Positions 41,701 to 53,700 of a stretch of 64,000 nucleotides of DNA are shown here, one piece after another. The DNA comes from Okapia johnstoni (lineage: Eukaryota; Chordata; Mammalia; Artiodactyla; Giraffidae). The stretch is from the NCBI GenBank assembly GCA_024291935.2, contig CM044323.1, positions 56,706,140-56,770,139 of the forward strand. The letters run 5' to 3'. Every line of letters starts with the position of its first letter. Position 1 is the stretch's first letter. The position numbers were made by a program, and so were the translations under genes. A model generated the notes under the pieces. That model did no database searches. It was not told where the DNA came from and worked only from the letters and a program-made list of their open reading frames with translations.

Positions 41701-44700
41701 AACCAGTTTTTAAAAACTACAAGTCATCCTGTTGAAGAGCATGATGTTTTAACATTATTTCTTGCTGTGTTCAAATGTTGTAGTGATAAATATGTAAAAG
41801 GAAAAAGGAACATCAATATTTATAGTCAACGCTTAAATAGCTGGGTAATTTTCACGTTTTTAGAAAGAATTAATTAGCTCACCTTTAATACAATACAGTT
41901 GTCATCTGTCCGAATTGCTCCAGCTCTACACATGTAAGTTAAACTGGAATAAGATGGCAGAAAGTAAGTTTTTGCTAGTATTTTAAAACTTAAAAAAAAA
42001 AAAAAAACTCTACTTGCTTTTAAGATATTATAGAGGAGAAAAAAGACAACTACTCTTACTTATCGTGAGGGAGAAGGTTTTGACACTTTCTTACCTGAGA
42101 TTCTGTTAATTAAACAAAGAAAACTATTTGATATATGCAGATGGTAAGCCAGATATTTTTTAAATACCTACAAAATTGTTTTAAAATCAAATGGCCAAAT
42201 GAGTGGATAAACATTAAAGTGAGGTGTTGGGCACACTTGAGTCCTTTATACCTTTCTCTATATTTTTTATGTTTGAAATTTTCCATAACAAAAAGGAAAC
42301 AATTTTTAAGTAAAATATAAAGTCAACAAAGTATCTAAGTTTAAATGAGGTTAAACTGGGATATTTCAAATCTAAAAGCAGTAGAATTATCACAGAAGAA
42401 GCATTTAACTTGTAATACTTACAGCTATACCTAAGATATTAACTAACTATTCAGATGTTACCAGTAGTGGCTTTGAGAATTAGTTAATGATTTGGTTCTT
42501 TTGAAGAACAATTTACTTTCACAATAATATCTGACTTTGAATAAGAATAAAATTACTTTCTCCTCTCTAGGCAAATACTGAACATTAAGCACTTAAATTA
42601 ATGAATTTCTGTTTTGAATTAGATTCCTTTTCAGGAGGGAAAAAAAATAAAATAAAATATCCCATGTTATGGCTTTGAGGGAAATCTTTAAACAAATCAG
42701 TACAATTCCTCACTTACATTGTAAGAGTTGAATTCTTTATTACTGTTATCATTATCTTAAGATTTGTTACTGCATTGTTTTTTGAAGCCAGTCCCATGAG
42801 ACCATTACCTTACTAACAAAAAGGCAAATGCTGTTTTGAAGACAAAAAGCAGATGAACAAAAAATACAAACCACATAAATAAATAGAAAACAGAAAATTC
42901 ACGATGCAAGGATGATTCACTGAAAATTCCTCATCTGGGCCAAAATATTAGAGCCATAGCTTCTTAAATATTGGAACTAAACCATTCACTTAGCACAGAA
43001 CCCTACACAACAGGTATTAAGTCTATCTGGTAATGAATTGATAATTACAGAATTAACATGTATTGAATGCTTACATGAGCCAGGAACTGTGCTAATAAGA
43101 ACTTTAAATAACTATCTTACAAATGGTCTCTTTGAGGAATCTTTGTTTTTCTAAAGATGAGGAAGTCACATTCTCTGAAATCATACCTTGGTTATCAACT
43201 TCAACTAATTCTGTTTCTTTATCTTTACATTCTCCTGACAATACTTGGCATAATCTGTGTTGGTTAAATCTGATCTAATTCTGTATTATTTCAACTGAAA
43301 TACAAGGAGAAGGGAATGTACTGAAGTAATTTTCTATAGGCAGTCTTAGATGTTATGAGAGTTCTTGTTATGCATGCAAACTGAGTACAAAACTCATAAC
43401 CATTTAAGAAGATATGACATAATCCCACGACTGTGAAACTTTAAAATCCCCAAACAAGATGGGGATTGAGAGTGAGCTGACTAGGCCGTCCACAGTAGAC
43501 AGGCAAAGCGCTGTCTCTCTCCCCACAGTAGACAGGTACAGCTGTGTCTTTCTCCCACACCATCTTCACTTTTACCATTTTGCCGATGTCAGCTGCATTT
43601 CAATGGGCTTATCCCTCTGTAACATCTTCACAAAAATCTGTGGTAACAACTCTCCATCAACCAAAACTAGAAATAAAACAAATAACAAGGAGTAAGGAAT
43701 TTTTTAAATCTACAAAGTTCATAAATTAAAGCATGCAGGTGTCACTGAAAGTTCCAGCCTACCATTTACCAGGGTCATCGATACCTGGGGGTTTTCAAAA
43801 GCTAAAACTGAGAAGCATTTCAGTGCTTGCATTCGAACCTATAAAAATAAACAAAGCATTTATTTTAATTTTGCAAATATGAATCTTAATCTCTCAGATT
43901 CTAAACTCTTCTGAAGATATAACTATTTAAATCTGCTTAAAGTACTAAAGGAAGGGTTTGAGGGAATAAAAATAAGACTTGTATATCTGAAGAGTACAGT
44001 AAATTAAAATTAATTATAAAAAGTTAAAATTAATTTTGAAATAATGGAAAAGAAAGAACAGAAGTAGCAACTAAAACTGAACTAGATAAATCTCAATCAA
44101 ACTTAAAAGAATGCTGTAAAAAATACAATGTTGATAAGGCAAAGGGAACTTAATAACAATAATAACTAATTGCTTTTCAAGTGAGACATTTCTTCTTCCC
44201 AAATTGCAAACCAGAGAACTGAAGAGAAGACCAAAAAAAGTACTCTTATAGTTGTGTATGGCATGGGAAGTAGGGGAAGCGAACAGGAAAGAAAGTTATA
44301 AAAAAGTTCAAAGAAGGACTAATTCAACTTTAGAAATACTTATGAATTGTGTTTTGTTGTTTTTGTTTGGTTGCTAAGTCGTGTCCGACTCTTTGCGACC
44401 CCATGGACAGCAGCCCGACAGGCTCCTCTGTCCATGGGATTTCCCAGATAAGAATACTGGAATGGGTTGCCATTTCCTTCTCCAGGGGGATCTTCCCAAC
44501 TTAGGGATGAAACTTGTATCTTCTTTATTAGCAGGTGGATTCTTTACCACTGAGCCATCGGGGAAGCCTGTATGAATTATGCTACTTTACCTCAAAACTA
44601 GGTTATTGGTCTGGGATGACACCAAGGCTCAAATTCTTGACCATACACAACATAGTTTATTAAGTTGTTAGTTTTCATTCTTTCTGTTCAGTTTTCATCA

Positions 44701-47700
44701 GATGACCTAATCCTTACTTCTAAGCCTGAGTAAGGTTCTTCTGCGGAGCCCGAGAGTGGCAGGATAGGTAGCTGGGATGTGAGGAAGCCCTGTCCCTCAC
44801 TTGGGTGATGCTCTGCAGTACAAGCACAAGCCCACAGGTGGAACCTAGAATATGTTCATGACACTTTGTCAGTGGAGCAAACCTTGGCAAGAGTAGTTAT
44901 CAAAACCTTATTCCTTCCACAACCTGTAACTTGTCATAGTAGATAAGGAAGTCTAGTGTGAAAAAGAAAAGAAAGAAATGGAGGAAGAACTAGGGGAATT
45001 AATGAAGCTATAGGATGGAGAAGAAGAACAGTAGATCGCCACCCCAGCAACTGTTTGTTGATATGCAAGTGCTGACTAGTCTCACCCTACAATGCTTTGT
45101 GCAGAGCAGAGGAAGCAGTTCTAGCACATACTTCTTACCCTGGCCTCTAGTTAGTTTCAAGCTGGTTCCAGTCCCCATTCCTATTCTTGTAAGATCTTCA
45201 CCAAGACCTATTAATAACTTTGGATGTCTGGGGTAGGGAAAACATACATATTAGCAGGCCATACCTGCAATAAAGCTAAGGACCACAACAGCAGACTAGG
45301 ATCAGCATAAATGGATAGAAGACAAGAATGACTGCTTATCTGCTCTAAAGGAAATTCCTACCATACTTAGTTCTAATGTGACACAAGAAAGACAATGTCC
45401 CAATATTTGCTACAACTTACTAGTGGGACAATAATGAAATGATCAAAGTTTTAACTAAATGCCTAATGGAGTATCATGACACTGCTTACCTGTATATAAA
45501 AGATAGTAAAGAAATTAAATTAACACACCTGAAAACCCTTGATTTTTTTTAACTCAAAATACAAAATAGAACACATTTTAAATGTTGATGTATATGTGGG
45601 TATATGCTATAAGTTTTGGAGAAGGAAACAGCAACCCACTTCGGTATGCCTGCCTGGGAAATCCCTCAGATAGAGGAGCCTGGCAGGTTACAGTCCATGG
45701 GGTCGCAAGAGTTGGACATGTCTTAGCAATTAAACTACCAACACCATGCTGGAAGTTTGAATCAATGTGGTTAAATAAAGGTTTCAAATAGGAAATCAGT
45801 CCAAAGTCTTTTCTGATCTAGCAAGAGAGCCACTGCTCCTACATACTTCAAGGTACGTGCAACTTTGGCACTGACAACATACCAGAAGAGACTACTAAAG
45901 CATCACAGGTAAAAATAGCAATTTATACCACAACCATATGTTAAAAAAGGGAAAAAAAAAAAAAGAAAAAGCAACATAGATTGTTTTTAAAAGCATTCTA
46001 TAGGAAAAGCAATGCCTCACAACATTTTACTGGTAAAATACGATTCTTGATCACAATATCTATCAAAGAAACAACAAAATATGTGGGCCTCTTTCCAGAC
46101 CAAGATTCTAGAAACCAAAAATAAAATATAAAAATCTGGCCATAATTTTTAACATCTTACTTTGTAAGATACTGAGGTTAGTAGGTGAGCAATATTCTGA
46201 ACTGCACCATGGTTAAATAAAATTGTTTGATGATCTGGACCCTGTAAGAAAAGAGAAAATACATTAAGAAGAGTAATAATTCATTCTAATAATACATTTA
46301 CTTAAATAGAGAAAACCACATTCACTGCAATGTAGAATTTTCAGTTCCACATTTGTATAAACCCATTCCCAAAGAGCAGGATAGACACTGTTTTTAGTTC
46401 TGCAAAGGGGTGTCACAGTTTACTTCTCATCCCAGTTCTCTAGAATGGCTTGCTGGCCCCTTACCTCCCCAGAATAAGGAAGAGGGCACAGAACATTCTG
46501 ACATAGGCTCTCACATCACCACAGCAATAGAAGCACTCCAAATTCTGCATTTCACTTGCACACCCTTATCCCCTATGCCCAAGGAGGCAGTGTAGTCATT
46601 CTTACAACTTAAGACTGATGACTTAGAGGAAGTCTGAAACTAATTAGCTTCAAGAGAAACTGGACCAGAGCCCAAGCTACCTCAACACATCAGGGAGGTC
46701 TAAGCAGTGGATGGTGGGAAACAACACTCTGTAACTTGGAAGTAAACATGTTTTAGTTCTCTTTCTCTCTCATTTCTTTTAAAATTACCACTTCTTAGAG
46801 TCAGTAGGTGAAGAAATAGGAAAATTCAGGTATTTTATTCTTTACTGACTGTTAGAAAAAAAACTAATCAATTTACAGAAGATCTTCAAAGTGACTAAAA
46901 GTTAATGCAAGTCTTCAATTTTCCCAGTACTGAATTCATTTCTTTTATGTCCCACCCATCCACTTAAATAATGAAAAGTCAGTTAAAGCCAAGACAAGGA
47001 TGGTATTTCATGTTTATCATTATTTAGGAGATAAAAGTATAGCATCAAAAAGTAGGCTATCTGTCTGGATTCAACAGAAGAAACCAATTCCTAGTGCAGA
47101 AAAAGAGCTCTCAAACCAGCTTCTCCAATTCACTGTTTAGCTAATAACGATCTTGTAAATGCTCATTCTTTCTTAGACCAAAATATACATCATTTGAAGT
47201 GGGAAGATTAGCATTTTCTTACCTCTGAGTAGTAAAAGAGCCATATTTTATTTTACAGACTCCTAAATATTTTACCCATTACTAAGAGTATTTAAAAACA
47301 CACACATACACACAGCAATTTTTCTTAATTTCCACACATTTAAAAAATTGAAGTTTAATTGATCCTATACATTTTCTAACTTCTATTCTAATCACCACAT
47401 AATATTCCACAGTTTACTCATGCAAACCCTCATTACATATTTTAAGTAGTTTCTAATGTCTCACTATTATAAACAATGTTTTGTTGAATATTAGTAAAGC
47501 TGCATCTCAGTGCAGATCCTTGGGGTATGAGGACAAATTCCCAGAGTACAATTCCTTGATATTTATCAGTATATATCCATTCAGAACAGTACAAACTTGC
47601 TTTTATAATAACTGAAAATACTGACATTCCCAGCGCACAGGCTTGAAGTGTATTCTTTTCCTACCTCATTCTTACCCATGCATCTGCAGTTATAATTATA

Positions 47701-50700
47701 GGTACACCTTATTGGGTACCTGTTACATGCGGGGCCCTGCTCTAAATGCTGTACTTGAATTGACTCATTTGAAACATGAGTCTCTGGTTTATTCATTATA
47801 AGGATAGTGGTGGAGACTATGATGGGGAAGCCAAGGAAAAGAAGGGTCTCCTAAGAATCTGATCCATTTTTTTCTTACCTATTCATACATAACTAGAACA
47901 AATTATGAAGATAAGCCTCAGTTAGTCTTGGCTTACAAATTTTAACATGCTGACTTATATACAGGTAATGTTCAGTAGAAAAGCTAAGTGGGCAGGGGGC
48001 TGCCTTTACTCCCTGTACTTCACTGCTCTCCCATTGTATTCAGCCAATCTGTTCCTGCTTTCAGGTGACCTAATACTAATAGATTATTTTATATTCTTCA
48101 AGACATTTTACATATATACAAACAAATACCCGAGTATATTTTCCCCCATTTTAACACAAATGGTAAACTAATACTATATATTTATATATAGAAAATACTA
48201 TATATAAATACTTGTATAGTTGCTAAGTCATGTCTGACTCTCTTGTGACCCCATGGACTATAGCCTGCCAGACTCCTCTGTCCATGGGATTTCCCAGGCA
48301 AGAAAACTGGAATGGTTGCCATTTCCTTCTCCAGGGGACCTTCTCAAGCCAGAGATTGAACCCGTGACACCTGCATTGGCAGGTGGATTCTTTACCACCG
48401 AGTCACCAGGGAGGCCCCATATAAATACTACAGATATACACATACAGTTAGACATTTAGGTTGTTTTCAGTCTTGGAGTTATGTTTAGAAATTATGGTGA
48501 AACACAAAGCAATTCTCTGTACATAACTGTTCTCCATCACTTACAAAATATTGTACCTTTTAATTCCTCACATTCTTTGTCCAAATTGCAGCAAATATGT
48601 TACAAAAGAACCTCTTCCTTCTCTGTGGTTGTAGACAGGATTGTGTAAAAACAATTACAATGAAGGAATTAGTGGCTGAGCCAACTAAAGAGGAGGAACT
48701 ATTATTGTTCTATTCTTATTAAGTCTCTCTTGAATCTCTCCAAATCAACCTGCATGAACCTGGAGTTAGTGAAGCAGTCTCCTCAGGGTAGAAGTACATA
48801 AGCCCTCATGTTCCTAAACTAAACACCAAATAATTGGTCTCGAAATCTGAATAACTGCTTAGGAAGTGGCAACAATTTAGAAGTTAGGATTTCAATCAAT
48901 ATTATTACTAGCCTTCTTTTGCTTCTTAATAAATCAAGGAGAGAATTTCAAAACTTTAATGATGATTAGCTTAGAACATAAATGTTTTAGAAACCTCTTT
49001 CTTTATCTCCCCTGTCCAAAGTATGTAGACTTATTTCACATTGATACTAGTCTATGCAAATTTGTAGATCAGTCTTAAAATGCTATTACAAATTTTACTT
49101 GGGGCTTGTATGTAAACAGTACAAAAATAAAACATTTTTATAATTAATGACAATACAGAGATCATCAGATCAGTTGTTTTCAAAGACACATGTTGTTAGT
49201 GCATCAGTAGGGAAATCAATATTGTATTTTAGGCTATTATTATTGTCACTGCTACATGGGTTTACACGTTACAATGTTTCCTGAAGTCTAGTTATATTTA
49301 ACTACTTAAACTGATGGATAATCCTGAACAGAGCTGGCAAATGCTACTTATCAGGCTAAAAGAAAGCTGAGTTCTGTTAGTGGCATGAGGGTGCTTGTAA
49401 ATTATAAAAATGTCTTGCATACAGGGTATTTGCTGCAGCACTGACTGCACAAGACTGGAAACAAACTAAATGCCCAATGGTAGAAAAAAGTTGAATAAAT
49501 TATTGTACATCTATACAATAAAATACTATTCATCTGTTTTTTAAAAAAGAAAGAGGAAGCTCCTTATGTACTGATATGGAATATCCCTCAAAATGTTAAG
49601 CAAAAAATGCAAGGGACAGAACAGTATGTATGGTCTGTTACTGTTTGTGTCAAAAAAAAAGAGGGGAAATTATATACATAGGTCTGCTTATATGTGTATA
49701 GATTAGCTCCAGGAGGACATACCAAGAAGGCACACTTCCTGAGGGCATACAAGTGTTTACATTATAAAGAACAGTTATCCTGGTTCTTACTTTACAGCAG
49801 TGTGAGAAGATCTGACAGATGTACTCCTGGGTGTAGCGGGACCTGCTAAGCAGCGCCATGAGGTGTGGTATCACCGTGGCATCCTGGAGTGAAAGGGAAG
49901 AAGAGCAGAGCAACAGGGAACTCAGACTCGGTGAGTGTCTTTAACACTGATTTCCAAGGACAGATACACATGTAAGCCTCTTATCTTAATGACAGTAAAT
50001 CAAGTCTGTTTAAGGAACACAGCAACACAAAAGCAACATGTAATCAAAACTGTCTAGGCAAAGGAGAAGGAAAAGGGCTTCAATTTTCATGCTTGATAAT
50101 AAAATACAAGAACAGGAAATTCTCAATTTCTCTCCCATCAACATCCCCACAATAAAACAAAATCATTTCAATAAGACTTGATATAATCTATTCCGAAACC
50201 AAAATGTGACATAATAAGATAAATACTTGCTACACAGCTTATAAGGAGGAATTACTATATTAAAATAAAAGTTGACAACTCTGAAGTCTGATGTTATGGT
50301 AAGTATCTGTAACAGATTAACACTTCTAATAACTGTAGTGAGCTAATTTCAGTCTTCACAAGACAAGACAGTTTATATAATAGCAGCTTCTCACTTACAG
50401 CCCACTCTCTGCCTACTATTGACACTTCACAACATACATGATGGTACAGAAGAAAGAAGAATCCACTCAATATGCCTCAGGGCTCTCCAAAAATCTCCTC
50501 TTTCGTGATTTAAACATTGAGACGATATTTGGCCCAAACCACAGATGGAAAAGGAGACTTAGCTCGAGTGCCCTACTCAATGCTGTCATAAGTACTACAG
50601 CAATGCTTTTCAGATAAGAACATGCATTGCATATATGTTCTCAGGGGATATTTTGTATGTTTACATTGATTCTGTAGGTTTGAAGTAGGACTTATGATTT

Positions 50701-53700
50701 GGCATTCTATCAAACTCCCAACTAATGGTTGATGTTGCTGGTCCACAGACCACACTTTGACAAAAGACAACAGAGGGCAAGGAAGGAAACTTAAAAGAAT
50801 ACCATTGTTGGGATAAACAAGGTTTGGGGTTTCCCTCAGTACGAAAAGAATGCCCAAGATACATAAAAGCTAAGTAGGAAAATAGTAGGCTATTTTTGTA
50901 GAAGATGCCTACAAATAGAATCTTTTCCCCTTGCTTGTTATAACCCTGTGTTGTCATAAGCAGTTTAAACACAAAATGAGGGAATTTCCTGGCAGTCTGG
51001 TGGTTATGACTCAGTGTTCACTACTGTGGGCCCAGGTTCAATCCCTGGCCATGGAACTAAGATACTGCAAGCTGCTGCGTTACATATCTGCAGTTTCTGG
51101 TTGATTAAACAAGGCAAAGAACAGTTATATAATTTCCCCAAAGTCACTCATCTGATAAACAATTTCAAACTAGACATTCTGCCCTCTTCAACAGGATTGT
51201 GTGCACGTTAGTTTAGTGCCTGAGTTGCTATGGCAGCTGGTCTCTATACAATCCTACCCACAGATGTCAGTTAGTTACACTGAAATACTACTCTCTGTCA
51301 TTATCTCACCCAACATTTTTCAGAGTCTCCACAGTCTCTGAGGCATAAAATTGTTTCATAATTTAGGGATCCTATGAAAGTCCCTTAAGTCCCTGTGTCT
51401 TAATTTTTCTTGCATAAAGAAGCTAAGTTGGTATAGAACAGCATCCTCCAAATTATGTACCACAATCCATTAGTGGATCATGAAATCAATTCAGAGAGAC
51501 AGAAGGAAGGAGCTGAATCAGTTGACCGGGGTCAATTCCTTCCCCATTACTGGACTGAGGGTTGGGGAAAAACTTCTAGGGTAAAGAAGACAAAAGGGCA
51601 AAAATGACAATCGGAAATTCTTAAGTAAACAGCCTGATATTCAGATGGAGAGTTCTATATAGAATGCTGTGAGAATGCTTCCTCAATTTAGAAGTGCTTA
51701 CGGTAAACCAGTGGTTCTCAAAGAGTGGTCCATGGACCAGTAGCATCTCAGTTACTGGGAAACTTGTTAGAAATGCATATTCTCAGGCCCCATCCCACAC
51801 TGACTGAATCAGAAACTTTGGAGGCAGGGTCCAGGATTTTGTGTTTAATAAGCTCTCCAGGTAATTTTGGTGCATGCTCAAGTTTGAGAACCACTGTTAG
51901 CAAATGGCCTATGGATTTATGAGGCATGGCTCCCCAAAGAATGTTACACAAACCCTTGAGGTATAAAATCAAGATGCTTCATAATTTAGAGGCTTCCTGC
52001 TGTGTGAGATGATCCACAAGCCTCACTTACAGATCTTACGTGTCACTACAGGCCAGTGTCTAATACAGGAAAAACACTCTGGAGGCACGTAACATGTCCC
52101 TCTCCCTTCTTGCTTTGCCTGTGCCTCTTGACTACCTTTATTCTTGAAGTATTTGTAAAACATGACCCTGGACAAGATCTCTGATAGATATGTGTCCACT
52201 TTGAAACTATGATTCTGCGTCTCAGCTCAGAGAATCACAATCAGCATTTTTTAAAATGAAAAAGGATAGAACAGAAGTCAGAAGGCACCACATTTATGCA
52301 ATTGTTTTGTGAAGACTATCTCAAGATACTCCCACCATCCTGCGCCCCCACCTCCCACCCCCTACACACAGTGTGGCAGTGGAAAATATAATTCTTACTG
52401 TGAATTGTGGATAAGAGAGTTTGAAAAATACTAGCCTTGATAATTTTATTAAGAAAGCCCCAGATAAGCAACAGATAAAAATACACCCTAGTAATCCCTG
52501 AAGTTTTTGAAAACCAATGAATGACACTGAAATCTTTGGATTCTCTCACATGTATTCTCTGATTCTAGCCTGGTAAGTAACCTCTAACAAGTGCTTTTGG
52601 TTCACCTCTCCAGCTGAAATGAACAATGATTCCCTTCTTGCACTAAACTATTCTGTCCACTGTCTTGTATATTCTTTTTTTCAAAGATGTGTCCTAGAAC
52701 AGCTTCTTTTCTCTACATCTCTTCAAATCTTATCCATTATCCAAAACCAGGTCAAATTCTACCTTCTCTATAAAAAGCCTCCTCTACCAGATTTAACCTA
52801 TAGTGAGTGCATTAAATGTGTTTCCTTTATTTGTACATATTAAGAAATTAAGAAGGGTCTTTACAAGCCAAAAAACAACAAAAAACCCCAGCTTATAAAT
52901 TTCTCAAGGTCTGAGACTATCTTGCACTGCTTTACAAAGCCTAGAACATTTGATATTTGCAAATTAGCAATTCAAATACTTCTTGAGATTTTTCTATACC
53001 ATAGTTATCACAGCTAAGATCAGTTATGAGATGCTAAGTAAATCAGAAGTATACTGTTAGTAAAAATGTAACTTGATGATTGAAAAACACCTAAAACTCA
53101 CTGTATACAGTAGTTCCTCTGGAGTGACGGGACTGGTGAAGATAGTGCGCAGGCATCGGAGGCAAGCTTCAATGAACTTCAGGTCTGGGGACAGTAGTCC
53201 TGTTAAGAGAAAACAGATTTGAGACTCATGCTTTCAACTCATTTAAAATGCTGCAAACTGATTCTACTTTTTACCTGTATAAAAATGACTTCCTTACATA
53301 CCTTGCAGTAAGGCAGGGATAATATGGCAATCTAGTAGAGACTTAACATTGTTTTCAGTACCCATAGCCAGACTTCCCAATACCACTGCACATTCAGTTT
53401 TCAATTCTGTGCTTGAGGTTTCTTGCTGAAGCAAGTACAATAATCTAAAAAGAAAGAACTTGATAAACAGAAGAGACTAAAAAATTTAAAAGTAAACATT
53501 AGCTAAAAAGTAATGTTACAGAAAAAGGCTACCAATACATCCCACACACTGAAAATATGGTAGGTGAGTTTACAGGCTGCTAGGAAATGGTCATATCTTT
53601 ACATAAGCTGTTAATCTAATAAAGGAATATCGGCAGGGGGGAGAACTAAAAGAGATTTTCTTCTTTTTGAACAACAGAATTATCATATAATCTTAGTGTA

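Larger units (their letters stand above)
39549..41882. other. ARMC8 intron between exons 8 and 9
   Basis: Noncoding. Two Bov-tA SINEs (39963-40090 and 40345-40557) and reverse MIR fragments (about 40850-40970 and 41195-41370) are recognisable. Confidence 0.8.
43839..46160. other. ARMC8 intron between exons 5 and 6
   Basis: Noncoding. Holds a plus Bov-tA (44370-44570) and a minus Bov SINE (45618-45745); the remainder is AT-rich. Confidence 0.8.
46242..49790. other. ARMC8 intron between exons 4 and 5
   Basis: Noncoding. It contains a split old L1 (47335-47620 and 48110-48540), a reverse MIR (47700-47775), a Bov-tA SINE with clear target duplications (48213-48418), and a second old L1 (49430-49715) next to exon 4. 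Confidence 0.8.
49884..53101. other. ARMC8 intron between exons 3 and 4
   Basis: Noncoding. It contains a CHR SINE (50980-51079), a full MER5A (51711-51897), and L2-like sequence (52610-52950). Nothing recognised in 49930-50970. Confidence 0.8.
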
